A stretch of 64,000 nt of DNA, from assembly GCA_013368325.1 (NCBI GenBank), contig JAACJK010000125.1, positions 1-64,000 of the forward strand. Reading direction: 5' to 3'. The notes under the pieces are model-generated. The model made no database searches and was not told the DNA's origin. It saw nothing but the letters and a program-made list of their open reading frames with translations. The DNA comes from Ephemerocybe angulata (Eukaryota; Basidiomycota; Agaricomycetes; Agaricales; Psathyrellaceae). Shown here one piece after another: positions 44,775 to 57,100 of this stretch. A program made the position numbers and the translations under genes. Every line of letters begins with the position of its first letter. Within the stretch, counting starts at the first letter, position 1.

Positions 44775-46506
44775 CCGCACCTGTCGAATGCCACCCCCTA
44801 TACTTGCCAGCCATAAAAACCGGTTCTCTTCAAGAGAGAAACCCGTGGTTGGTCAATCAAGCCCCAGACGCGATGTTGACTATCTGACTCACGACTCTTT
44901 GTCCCACACTCTCGGTGCGGAGGCATAAGTCGGATGCCTAGACGCAGAGGACATGTGTAGCCAGATGCAATACTCTACTGGGTTGGCAGCTATGATGAAC
45001 TTGGTGGAATGTTGGAGGAGAGGAGTTGAGGCAGAGCGTCTGGGTGGAGTGGATGTGGAAGCCGTTTGGGCGGATGTGGAGGGGGCTTTTGTAGCCAGCT
45101 GCTGCCCTCATAGGCAGTAATACTGATATAAAAGAAACATCCCTACTCGATCCCTGCCCATAATGGTGCTTGTTAAGAAAAGGGCTAATTTCCCAGTCTG
45201 ATGGATCCATATTGCCTCGGTAGGAGCTGTCTATGATGGCCGACGTCTTTATTACTCTTTATGGGGTGATGCGGTCCTTATAGGGGAATCCGATTGTTTT
45301 AAAAACTAAAAATGCCACACGCCACTATGGGCGTTGCGCGGCTTTGACGATAATTCATTTGAGCGTTAGAAGGTCTACACAACGAAGAGAACCCCCTAAT
45401 TATTAGACTCAGGTCCCATCTAGTGGCGCGGCTTCCAATCGCCGCCATGAGGATAAGTGGGCGTCTCAGCGGAACTCGGCCACCTGGCACAGCTGCATCT
45501 GGAAGGCATTGGCATGGCGGCACCGGATTCACATCCCCCAACCTCTCGGTAACGACTTCCCTGAAGTACCGCTGTACAACCTTCTGTAATCTGAAAGGAT
45601 GCCGGCTTGCTCTATAGTTGTGGTTGGTCGATCCATGTGTACCGAAAGGATTGGGGAGAAAGTTCGCTCGCTCTGCCGCGTATGCATTCGTTAGTGAATG
45701 TATGAGGGCCTTTTAACATGCTTCGGTGGAGAGTGCAGTTCTCAATAAGCAGATATATGTTGGCTAACTGGTACCTAGCGTTGAGTAATATTAGCGCACG
45801 CCACTATCTAACAAACCGGCCGGCAAATCACATTGTTCAATGACTGTACTTATCGGACCTAGCTATGCATTTAGGTGAATTGTATGGTGAGCTTTAATCA
45901 CTGTATAACCTCAGTCTCCTACCCAGTCCTCGGTTGGAAGGTGCCACGCTGGGTGAAATGGTGTGAGGGGAATACATTGTGAGGGGAATATAACGGGTTT
46001 AGCGTTCCGTATACTCGCCATGGCTATATCTGGATACTCAGTAGTGGGTGCTCACCTTTCCCACTGCTGAGTATCCAGATACAGCCACGGCGAAGATACG
46101 GAACGCTAAACCCGTTATATTTCCCTCACAATGTATTCCCCTCACACCATTTCACCCAGCGTGTCACCTTCTAACCGAGGCCTGGATAGGAGACTGTTTT
46201 AACCTCTTTATTATATGAGCTTGGATCTCATCTGAAATACCGCTTCACCCCAAAGACCGTTCTGAAAGGGACGTTCGTGGGAGGTGGATGCGACCCTAGC
46301 TGCTCGGCTCGCCTTCCTGGTGCTCACAATTACCCAGCAGGTGGCGTATCGGCGCTTCATTGTGTTGTGTTCATTATTAAATTTTTGGTTAATTAGTTGC
46401 GTTCTACAATTGCAAAGGGATGGGGGGTCGGCGGACTACTATTGTAAATTGCCAAGGTCGACTCTTGAGACTCAGAAACAGAACAAGCGATGTCCATTTA
46501 GCCTCT
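44775..46506. other. 1.7-kb region holding only a long inverted repeat
   Basis: No supportable gene on either strand. The main content is the 285-base hairpin at 45912-46196, described separately. Confidence 0.45.
45912..46196. repeat. 285-bp near-perfect inverted repeat (long hairpin)
   Basis: Left arm 45912-46048 and right arm 46061-46196 are complementary over about 136 bases with few mismatches, around a 12-base loop. Outer ends are cagtctcctaccca and tggataggagactg. A direct repeat of gtgaggggaata occurs within the left arm and is mirrored on the right. It is either a fold-back/MITE element or a locus whose transcript would be a long double-stranded hairpin. Confidence 0.9.
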
Positions 46507-48290
46507 TCACTCTAGGCACATCGACATCCAAATCGAAATCCCATACAGCCCATCTTTAGGTAGATATCCGCTGCTTCCTATTAAGTAGTGTAACTGTGTG
46601 ATACAATATAGCCGGTGCGTTCCTGAACTATCAAAGGAAAGGTGCACCAGCAAAGGCCTCCTCAAACAAGGGGTCCCAGTGTCATCAAGTTCCACTGCAA
46701 AGAATTCCACATGTGAAGGCGCCTTCCCTCTCACAATCTCCACCGACACCTCCTCCTCGTACACCTCCATGCTCCTCTTCACCCTCTCCGCTACGTCATC
46801 ACATTTACTCTCCGGCGTCGAGGGCTCCTGCCAGCACCTAACCGGAACCCGACCTACCTCGAGCGGCGGCGTTACTCTAACAGTCAGACCCTCAGCGCCT
46901 TACACCCTCCTTCAACACCCGGACTCCCACTTTCCCCCGTACGCGACGCAACCAGCTCCGACAACCCCACCTCAGGCCTAACACCGCCCTCACTGCCGGA
47001 GGCATCCCATCCTCCCGCGCGAATAATTTTCCAACTCCCCCAATCTCACAGTGCACCCTCCAATTCTCCAAAACCGCGGTTCATCCATGTCGAAGCCGAG
47101 AGTACTTGCGAGATCCGTGACGGAGTACATTCCCGTCCAGGTAGAGGACTGTGAGGAAGGGGAAGCCATCGTCCGGCTCGATGTCTTCAGGTGTACGAGC
47201 GAACAACCCAGCATATTCTCCCGCCAATGAGAGCTTCCTCACGTTCCGGAGCTGCCGAAGCGTGTCACTATCGTCGAAAGGGAATGTCGCCCCCCATGCC
47301 CCGCCTATCGAGAATGAGGAGCACCGTGAGGTTCGGAAAGGACATATCAGTTGCATACTCGGGCACCCACATTCCCCCAATCGTCAAATGGGTGAGGCTT
47401 GCGAGCTCACACAGACCGTCCCGGGACCCCAACCACGTTCCTGCTGGGATTGTCGAAGGGAGGGTGTATATTTTCCCAGCTGCTGTCCGTGACCATACTG
47501 AATGCTGCCCTTCGTAAGTCATGTGCGCAATCTCTAAGGATCGCAGAAAGGTCCTTCGCGCAAGCATTTATCCTCCCAAGGAACACATGTTTGAGCTTCG
47601 TCCATGGGAGGTCGTGCTGCACGGTCGCCAGCCTCCACGTCACGAACGTCGCTTGCCGCAGGCTTGAGATGATCGGAAGGGCCAGCGGAGTGGGTTCACG
47701 GTCTATTGCGGATACGCCGAGCTCCACGAAGAGCCCGCGCACACTGGGGAGGGTGATGCCTTCCAATCCGAGTTCACTCACGTCCTCCCAAGGCACCTCG
47801 GTGGCGAATCTGGCGTCGAGGAAGCGCACATTGTCGAGCCGCTTTAAATGGGCTCCATAGATGGCAAGAAGATCCCTGACCGGCACCAACGATGCGGGTT
47901 CCATGTTGGCCGTAGACGCTACTCCTTTTGTACGACAGAGGGTAAGCGACCAAATTGTCGCCCGGATCCTCTCCAACCACGCTCTGATACCCACTGCATC
48001 CTCCAACAACACCATCCCAGGTTCGTCCAAGAGGGCCTCAGAGTTCCTAGTACCAGCAGTTGCGGCCATCGAGCCCGCAAGAACGAGTGGGACCAAGAGG
48101 CTCGACCAGAGAGCGGCATGCCTCATGCCCACCTCCCTCCAGGTGCGTCACACCAAAAACCCGTTTCCAAACCCCTAATCCGCTGTCTGAAATGCTCTAG
48201 TATGAACCTCCAGGGTGCCCGCCGATACTGATATGTGTAGGCTTCGAAGATCCCGGCTAGGGTCTCAGCAGGAAGAGTTTGAATGGGGCT
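46507..48290 (-). pseudogene. F-box/LRR-type protein remnant with frameshifts
   Basis: On the minus strand the N-terminus reads LPAETLAGIFEAYTYQYRR and APWRFILEHF near 48190-48280, a typical basidiomycete F-box start. A 241-codon frame (47407-48132) follows with LRR-like lines such as LPWTKLKHVFLGRI and ILRDCAHDLRRAAF. The coding sense then moves to another frame (LTHLTIGGMWVPEY, about 47350) and again (LRNVRKLSLAGEYAG, about 47230). The 3' part down to 46507 (KRSMEVYEEEVSVEIV) is probably the tail. At least three frame changes are needed, so the copy is dead or badly eroded. Confidence 0.65.
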
Positions 48291-48829
48291 TTTGAGTAGA
48301 GCCTTGCGATTGCGGATACAACGATGCGTCCAAGTCTTGTGCTGGCATAGTGGATAAGACTAGTAGAGAAAGGCTGCGAGTGTGTAGCCGAAATCAATGA
48401 GTGTTGACGGTCGAACGCTGAGCAGGCGCGTTGCAAGCGCCTGTGTCCCGGCAAACAGCGACCAGTTTTTCTCAGGCTCGAGAGTCTGCCTTGGCGGTCT
48501 GGAGTCCAGTGGATTGCAGCGTGTTCTGTGCAGACCCATCTCAGGATGATACTTGTATGCTGAGGCCTGACAACGGCTCAGCTAGAGAGCGTGCAATGTA
48601 CGATAGGTGTGCAATGAGTTAGACCTTTAGCACAATTCTCATGGGCACCTATTTTCAAGGCCGGCGCACATGAGGACGCCCTAAGACCCACTACCTTACG
48701 GTGGAGCCCTTTGGGAAGCTGATGAACCTAAGGGCTTATCGTTGTCGTAATTAGGAGTTAATGTACATGTATTTGGTTGTGACTGGCCCGAGACCTTGTG
48801 GGATCATCCTCCTGCACACTGGGTGCACG
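48291..48829. other. Intergenic region, no gene seen
   Basis: Only short frames. A small inverted repeat caggcgcgttgcaagcgcctg lies near 48423. Confidence 0.4.
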
Positions 48830-50077
48830 TTAGAGGGTAAAAGCTTGCTGGAAATCATATACATCAGAGGCGCATACCATCATATCCATACTTTGTTGGA
48901 ATAACTGTGCTTGGTCCGGTCCAAGGAAGCCTCCTTCATAAGCATAGTTAGATGCAGCAATCTGATTGTCACCCCCAGAGTCACCGAGGGTGCTTATGAA
49001 CGCATCGAAGTACGCCTGTGTCAAATCATCCAACTCGACTTGAGGCAAGGCGAGTACGTCAGAACTGAGAGAATTTGATCGCCCATACATAAGTACAAGA
49101 CATTGAAGGCATCTACTAGGCAACACACCTTATAGGCGCCGGTATCTTACCGTCAGACGACCTATCTTCGCCCCCTTCTATTTGCGGTAGGTAGCTATAC
49201 CTCTTCGGTCAGCTTTCCGATCTTTCTTTAGTCTCAAACAGATACCACTTACATATCGAAAGCTTCTATCGGGCCTACCGCGTTCTCTGTTCCCCCATAG
49301 GCAAAGAGAATGTCGTCCAGAGGGTCATTTTCAGGTAGGGCGTCATGCGCGACAGAGTCTGCGTATACCTAAAATTGCTTCTGAACTGTCTATATACACG
49401 AGCTATAACTGACAATTCATACATGGAGAAGAGCAGGGTCGACGGTCATGGAGCGAACGCCAGGCCCTATTAAAGCGGCGGGAGAAGGGGGCCGGTTGTA
49501 TGCCCGTCGGGAGAGACCTGGATGCGAGGGAACGTCTTGGGTGTAGTCCACACAGGCTAAGATCATGCCGTCGTCAGGAACATATTTGAGATATACTAGC
49601 ATGACACGGTGGTCTCACCTTGGCTTAGCAGAGGAAGGATCGCACTTTCCCAGGTCTCGCCACTGCGTGTCGCAGAGTTGGATGCGCTGCCTGCCGCAGC
49701 GTTGGATCCACTGCTATCAGTTGGAGTGTTGGCGTAGACGCCATCATAAGGCTGAAGCTCGTTGGCGGGCATCAGTTGTTTAGAAGGCTTCGCGCACTGG
49801 GAAGCGGTCTAGTCAGACCTCAAGCTCAAACGGCGGGTAGCATGATAACTCACCTTGTCACCCCGCAGAATACAGAACGTGCATCCTCGGGCCTTGGTAT
49901 TTCCAGTGCACTAGATATACGTCCATCACAGCAGTTAGCTTTCGGTCATCATCGGAGCCATAGAATACTCGATGGACTAGGGCATACCGGCAGTCTAGAC
50001 TGTTTGCATGGGAAGCAGAGCTCGTGCTCGCGATAGAGCCAGTTATGAGTGAATCTCGCCGCGACCTCGTCGTTCAT
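48830..50077 (-). CDS. Zn(II)2Cys6 transcription factor, 269 aa
   Basis: Exons 49988-50077, 49854-49910, 49619-49796, 49423-49556, 49253-49368 and 48830-49064 give 270 codons in frame. Splicing exons 1-3 builds a complete binuclear zinc cluster: C21-x2-C24-x6-C31-x8-C40-x2-C43-x6-C50 (LCFPCKQSRLP / CTGNTKARGCTFCILRGDK / CAKPS), exactly the fungal spacing. The rest is Ser/Thr/Asn/Pro-rich with acidic stretches, as expected of an activation region; the fungal-specific middle homology domain is missing, so it is shorter than most family members (500-1000 residues). The intron before the last exon is long (188 bases). An upstream frame starting MPPERTVSAAERARF (about 50238) might be an additional first exon, but its phase did not fit. 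Confidence 0.7.
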
Positions 50078-51326
50078 ATTCTGTATGATGTTGAGTCGTG
50101 CAAGAGGGAGGGGCCTGAGGTATATCCTAGGCTGACGGTGAGCACGCGTCTTAGAGTGATAAACGAAGAAACGTGTTGACGCACTTTTCTATGAATCTAG
50201 CCCTTTCGGCAGCAGAAACGGTGCGTTCGGGTGGCATTGGAGTAGAGGAGGGTGGTTAATGAGTCGGAGGCAAACAGACGGGGGCCTGCTTTATAGAGCC
50301 AATAAAGTTAATTGACACGCACCATACCTCCGACCCTCTCGTGTAATCACTACGTTTTGAGACGAACCGTGGTGCCCACGTCCGCGAGTGCGGTGCTTGC
50401 CTTCTGAACAGTAGGCGCTTCGGACCTCTCGACTCGGTGAGAGCAGGGTAGACGGTATTACGTCGTCCTCAGACACCCATTATCGCTAGACGGATCCAGG
50501 GTCATGCTGACGTATTGGATGAAACAGGTTAAAGTTGTCAGAGCTGTTCAATTCCTTGTAGCGGAGTCTCAATTGCGCGGACGTAGCCGCTCGCTCACCC
50601 CGCCGAATGATGTTCCGCCGGGAACTTCGACCTTGAAGGTGGTGCTCGGAGGCGGTTTCGCTACATCGCTTCCAGAAGGCTTCTTTACAGGTGACTTCGA
50701 CTTCTAGGACGAGATTGCCTGTGGTACTGATCCTACTGACTGGACACAGTGGCGTAGTATTCTCTTCGGCCCCTTCGCATATGATATCAATGCCCAATAC
50801 CGAGGCGTTCCTGGTAGTCCTTAGTTAGCAAATATCCTAGGTTACTGGCTTCTCGCTCTATTCTATACCCTTCACTGTCAGAATCGGCCATGTTGTTCGG
50901 TTGCTGCGCTTTGACAGTCGTTATTAGGAGCTCCTGTGGTGTACGATGTTTCGCAATGACGGCGATCTGCTAGAACGACCAGGCAGGTCTTTCCTGATGA
51001 TCCGGCTGGGCAAGTCTTCTCCCCAGTCAGTCCCTACGCCCCACCCCCCCAAGTACAGGCGCATGCGGCCCACGGCTTTTCCTGCCCGACAGCGTTACAG
51101 GGTTATATTACTATGCTCTCGCCGCGCACAGTATAGCCAATCAGCTTACGGGGTTGCTCACCCTAACTCGGCTTCTCTGATCGCCATGGCCGTTGTAATA
51201 GGCTCAAGTTACTAGTGTCTTTCACTTCTGCCGAAACCCAAGTCCTATTCAGCATATACTATTCGGTTGCGAGGTATCTAATCGAACTGCGTAAACAATG
51301 GAAGGCGAAAGGATGGGCATCAGTGC
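50078..51326. other. Intergenic region, no gene seen
   Basis: About 1.25 kb with short frames on both strands. The 103-codon minus-strand frame at 50486-50797 and the 67-codon plus-strand frame opposite have no motif support. Confidence 0.4.
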
Positions 51327-52593
51327 CTACTCGGCCTCATACAAAGTGGGCTCGTCGTCGCCGTAGGGGAAGGCGGCATGAGACATGAAAACTCTATACT
51401 GCTTTCCAAACACGTCTTTCCATACCTCGTCAGAATCCATCAGCAATCGGTGGTAGTACTTCCCGTCTCCTCCGACATAAAAAAGGTTTCGCCCGAGTCC
51501 CAATAGGACCAAGCACTTATGGTTCGTGGATAAGGCGCTGAGCAGGGCTGCCGCCTTCCTTTTGGTTAAACCCGCTAGGAGAGGGGTCTTGCGCCCGTTG
51601 GCCATTCTGTAATTGTACAGCCTATTGAGGCAGCACCTCCTTAACAAGGGAAAGATAGGAGAAGGCTCCGCTAGCATCCTTAGGGTAGCCTGGGAAGCAA
51701 TACGGAGTAGGGTAAGCATATGTGGTATATACGAATAACCTTGGACTCACCGTCATATCGAGAGAAGTCTGGTCTAAGGAGAGCGACCGAAGAGAGGGAA
51801 AGGTGATGGAAAGATGGTACAGCGACAGCTTGATGTCGAGAGAAGAGATAAGCTTGATCGATAAAATCTCCAAATGGGTGCTCAAGTGCGATCCTTCGGC
51901 TCCTTCCAACAATTTGGCGAAGGCTTCGTGGTCCATCAGGTGGCACAATTCGAGTTCGGTGAGGCACCTGTGGTGGGCCAGCGAGGCTAAGGACGGGTCC
52001 CCCGAAACCTTGTAGTAGCTCATGAAGGGAACGGTGTATGGCGCCGTAACATCGTCACCATCGCCTATGGCGTCAAAGCTATAGGAGGGGTGCTCTCGAA
52101 CCCTGATGATTCCGTGTCGCTTCATCTTCTCCGTGACGGTTACTGTATCGAGCGACCCAGCTTCTAACCATAGGGTGACGAGGTTGAAGGTGTGCTGGAG
52201 TAGCTGGGCCAACAGACCTGCGCTCAGGACCATCTCCCTCTCGTGGTATCCTCTGAACCAAATCCTCTTGACGAGGAGACGGTAGCGCCTAGATGCTCCA
52301 GTCCCTGACAACAGGGAAGCCAGAAGACGTCTTCCTCGGGATCCTTCTATGACTATAGAGGTGTATCGTACCGGGGCTCCTGCGGCGTCTAAACGCCTAC
52401 AGGACGCCAAGAAGGAAGTGAATGCGTGGGGTATGTCGGATAGATAGGATGCGATCTCTGAAAGGGTCTCATTAGCTAGGGCTAAGATACCACGGTTTAC
52501 CAGGAGGAATAGAGCTGGATCCAATACACTGGGAGTTGAAGTTGCACCCTCTGGCATTGGAAGGGTCGGGGGTGAGAGAAGGGCCGATGGCAT
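51327..52593 (-). CDS. F-box/LRR-like protein, 401 aa
   Basis: Two exons, 51751-52593 and 51327-51689, give 402 codons in frame. An F-box-like segment at about residues 38-75 reads LANETLSEIASYLSDIPHAF then FLASCRRLDAAG. LRR-like lines follow (LTELELCHLMDHEAF, LEILSIKLISSLDIKL, LRSLSLDQTSLDM). The C-terminal exon ends in an acidic tail. These proteins act as substrate receptors of SCF ubiquitin ligases; the target is unknown. Frame and splice sites are clean, so the gene is probably expressed. Confidence 0.75.
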
Positions 52594-53107
52594 ATTTAGA
52601 AATCTGCGATGCCTCTTGCTTCGAGTACGGAGGCCAAGGAGGGGAGGGGGTGGCTCAAATAGATCGGGAGAATATGAACAAGACCCCTCCGTGGTCCAAG
52701 CGCATTATAGCCGTCCGTCGAGTGGGCACCGGTACTTACCGGTGACGTATCAGATGCACCCAGAATAGGCGCCTGTCCTCAGAGAGATATCAGTGCACGA
52801 ACCGCTGATATCGGCGGTGACTAGTGACGTCCGTGAGGGTGGAGATATTTAGACTTAACGTGCTGATAGTACGCTGTCTGGTAAAAGGCTTACATCCGGT
52901 GTCAGGACTTCCGCGATGGCTGTGACTCTCTGTGTCTAGCGGAGACACAGAGATGTTGGAACGGGAACGGGAATACGGTGCGACTGGATAAAGGCCTAGT
53001 AGACTCCCAGGCTATTATTAGAAGGCACGTATATATATACAGGAAGAGGCGTCTACAGCTAGACTCATGCTGACTTACTACCCTTGTCTCAAGACCCATA
53101 CAACAAC
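52594..53107. promoter_or_regulatory. Spacer with TATA-like run and a short hairpin
   Basis: A TATATATATA run at 53030-53039 lies about 70 bases before the ATG at 53108 and probably directs that gene. A perfect short hairpin, ctctgtgtct-agcg-agacacagag, lies near 52924-52948. Confidence 0.4.
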
Positions 53108-54178
53108 ATGGCTTCTACGACTTCTTATACTCATCGTCCGCCTGGTGCTCAGACGGCGGACGAAGGTGACCAGAACTTAGACCTCGTAGAGGGTCTAACA
53201 ATACCTAGGTAGCTGCAATTACGCTTCTTCCCTTATGTGCTGCTTTAGCCTTGACCTTACAGTGTCAAACCCCGTCTGTTGCGGAAACCGAGGATACGAT
53301 TCGTCAACAACGGCACTGCGACCGGATTTTTTCCAGTCCACTCAAATGTTATCGGAGACCAAGAGGATGAAGGTCTCACATCGCTCATGTTTAGAGGAAG
53401 TGATTTAGATCTTGGTGAATTGGGTGGTGAGCACGTCTATTACTGTATACTTCCTATATCTCGGCATTATCCATTTATCCCATGTTGGGCATGCTCTGAT
53501 TGCCTTGGTCTTTAGGGAACCCACCAGCTTCCCGAAGCAGCGTGATCATGGGAGGATTTGAAGAAGATGATGATATGTACAGCGAATCTCCAGATGAAGA
53601 GGGGGAGGATGAGGACGACGAATTGATCGAGTCGGATGAGGAGGAGAGTAGTGAATATAGTAGCAGTTGCACAGATGATGGTATCGATTCCGAATCCTCC
53701 TATGGAGATTCGTCGTCCTATTATACGTCTGAGCATGACCGCAGCTCTATAGATGTAGATACGTCTTCAGAGGGAGGGTCTGAATCGAGTCAGACTAGCT
53801 CATTCGAGAATTGGGATAGCTCCTCCTACGAAGATAAGAAGGGATGCGTCGGGCTCCAAGATAGGTTAATGCGTGCTCACCAAGAGCTTGGGCAAAAGGG
53901 GTCCTTGGCGGCGGGGAAAGGGGTGGCCAGTGCAGGAGCAAACTCGTCGGCCTTCAGGAATGGGATGGACGGTAAGCTGTACTTAAGTCCGCGGCGTTCG
54001 ACCACTTCTGACTCCCTTCCAATCTCTCTCAGCAGAAGCGTTCTTTGCGTCCGCTCTACCAAAGTCTTTCGGTCCACTTCGCAAGTCAGACTGCTACCGT
54101 ACGACTGCGTCCAGATTTACTCCGCTCACAAAGAGAGCTGTGGCGCGTTCCCCCCTAGCGAACACCACCTCTGGATAG
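53108..54178 (+). CDS. Acidic Ser-rich protein of unknown function, 288 aa
   Basis: Exons 53108-53208, 53263-53426, 53516-53971 and 54033-54178 give 289 codons in frame. The N-terminal 85 residues include KPRLLRKPRIRFVNNG. A strongly acidic, Ser-rich stretch of about 100 residues follows (runs of EEDDD, DEEESSEYSSS, SSEGGSESSQ), and the C-terminus is basic (PLRKSDCY, PLTKRAVARS). The charge pattern suggests a disordered, possibly nuclear or chromatin-interacting protein, but no domain is recognised. Without the last splice the frame would instead continue to 54222. Confidence 0.6.
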
Positions 54179-57100
54179 GAGAGTTCCCGATGAGCAAAGG
54201 CTCTCATACCGGTTGTAATTAATAGTGTATGTTCTGATATTTCCCTCCTTCTACAGGAAGAGTACCTTTAAGTGGATCTTGTCATAGTGGCGCTGAGCGT
54301 GTATCTTGGTCGACCGGTCGACCGCTTCTTTATCTATTAAATTCAGTAAACCTTTGCAGGGTCATCTTATGCCTAGTCTACGTAGACCTGTATTAGCCAA
54401 AGTCTGCTCCTAATAACATATTCGAGTCGATCTCGAATATAATATGATTCTACAAAACTGTCTCTACTAGGGGAGAGTGGCTACGAACTACGCGCGCTTC
54501 AAATCCCAGGACCAGTCTTTTAGGTGCATGTAGTTGTACTCGTCCTCGCGCAGTCTCCACCTTCAACCGATCTAAACTATTTATAACGTCATGTTCTCCG
54601 GCTTGAGCGTGCGCTGGTCTGCCCCCGTGGAGAGGGTATTAGTAAATAAAATACACACCTCCACAAAGTAGCCACCCTCTAGCGTCTAGTACCTACTTTG
54701 CTATGTTGCATCTCAACTATTGTAAAATCACAAGTATACAGACTCCTTGAGTTGGCCCAATTAACAGATATAGAATTTATTTTATGGTCAATACATCTCT
54801 GATCTTCCGGTAGCTAAGCCAGGACGTAGAGTCAGTTATAGAGCTAAGCGCCGGCAAGCGCGCCTCTCATATCTATGACGTCACACATTTCCGCCCAGCT
54901 TGATAGGTGCGGATTCTGATTACATCATTTTAATATTGCCTGTTTCTGAGACTCAGGTCTCCTGTGTAGGGTGCACGGTTTGGCATCACATCCGCTCTCA
55001 ACATTCATATGCTCCTGAGCACTGAGCCTAGGCCCTAAGTTGAGTACTCGTACCTTGGAATGCGTAAAAGCTAGGACGGAACCGACTGAATGTAGGTCAT
55101 CGTCAACTGTCAGTGCTCCAGCCTCGGCCTTCGGAGTAGGGCAATGTTTGGTAGGTAAAGAGGGAAACGATCAAGAACAAACCCAATACAAAATGGGCAC
55201 GTTAAGAGACAAGGACTAATTAGCCTGGGGAACAGATGCTCTGGAATGCTGAGGAACAAGTGCCTCTACCACCAGCTCTTCAGCGCGCACCCCCTATCGG
55301 CCATAGCTATCATATCTTTCTAGAGACGGTCTTCTTCGTCCCTCAGCAGACAAACGGAGGAAGCGTATCCGGGTGCTTCAGCGTTGGCAGTTTTGTTCCA
55401 GGAGAAAGTGAGACTCTGATAGAAGTCCGAGATCCATATGAACGCGACCCTTGTGTCGAAGGAGTCAAGGGAAGATAGGGAAGGAAATACGCTAGAGGCC
55501 GTAGCGTCTTTGTTCACCCATTTGTGTAACAGCGAAAGTTATGAGATTTCGGACCGCCCATCTTGTACAACGTTGCTGGTGTAGCGGTGTTCTAGATGTA
55601 AGGAAGAGTACATTGTAAGGTGGTTATGTGGTCCAATACTGGGCGCATCCTAAGTGGGGCGATTCCGGATGTTGCGCATATTGCCAAGGTTGGGCTTAAG
55701 GTCATCCTGATTTGAGCTGGCGAAGGGTAAACGACGACCAACGGGTCATGTTCCCTGACCCAAGCGATTGGGCTTTACCCCTGAGCTGATCCAGGTAGCC
55801 AACGGCCCCTGTCGGTCGAGCAGTTCGGGAGTAGGCCAAGAGGTGTACATGTCGCAAGCAAGCTTGATTTCTCAGTCGATGGGTAGAGCTGTACCTAGCG
55901 GGAGAGGGTCTTAGACACTTGCTGGGGCGATCGACGGCCTCCTTCGCACAAAAAAGGTGGAAGCACGAATGTAGGAGTATTCACCAGGTAGGAAGTGTGG
56001 TCGCTCTTCTTGCAACCTCGCCAACAATATTATCCACTAGCCGAGTTCTCAAGTAAAAGCGCCGTGCCTGCTGTGCAGTGCTCTACCGACACGTTTCAAG
56101 CCCCGCCTCCTGGATATCTTCTAGCTCCTCCTGTCTCGTTTCGGGTGTCGCGTTTTCTTGCAGTTATGTCTAAGCGGTTAAAGCAGGATCCTGTGGCAGA
56201 GTTTCCGCATCGGCAGGTCGTAGGAGTGGATCAAGGGTTGAGCAAGCTGGTGTGTGCCGGCCGTCGCGAACCCGCTCTAGCTCACGTGTTGTTCATATCT
56301 TCCAGCTCGTCTGCGCTCCTTTTTTACGGTCACAGCTGGTGCTCGAGGGACGCAAAAGCATATGGGCACTGTAGCAGCTAGATCGAAACTGCTTGTTTGC
56401 CCTGTTACCCGCAGCGCGCCCAATTGGAGGTGAGTAAGCTTACTACTTACTCTGTGGTTGCGTTTAGCCTTGCTAAATAACCCTGATAGCGAACATCAGC
56501 CTGGATCCATCTACGAAGAGATAATGAATGCAGAACAACCCATCTGGTAGTCGAGAATGTGCAGTGGTCCGAGGTATGCTGAGTACAGCCGATTGAAGGT
56601 GGTAAGTTTTCTTGAGTCGCCTTTATTTCCGTCTCCTCCCAGGTAACCGCCCAGTTGCGGTGCGTAACGTTCAACTCCCGCGCCTAGGCTCAGTCGCGAA
56701 GTCGAACACCAGACCCTATTAAGGTCCATACGCTTTGAAGCGTTAACAGGGCACACTCCGTCTTCTGGGACTTATGTTGTGGTTCAACCTTGCCACCACA
56801 CAGACCTTCCAGCTCCGATTGGCAGTAGCATCTCCCCGAATGTACCACAACTAAGAAGTTAAATACTGCCTACCTCTGGGTTTCCTCCCTTCCATTCCCT
56901 CCTCCATCCTCCTTCAAGTCGAAGGGCGTGATGCAGCACAGGGGCGCAGCGGCGGTTCTCCAGGGTGGGGATCCCATGGCTGACCGAGCACCGCAATTCC
57001 AAGGCTGACTCTTGGACCCAGCAGCACACCATGCATCCCGAACTGTCGCGCATTGGACATGCCACGGGAGGGCGGAACCCGCGCTAGCAGTTCCAACCTG

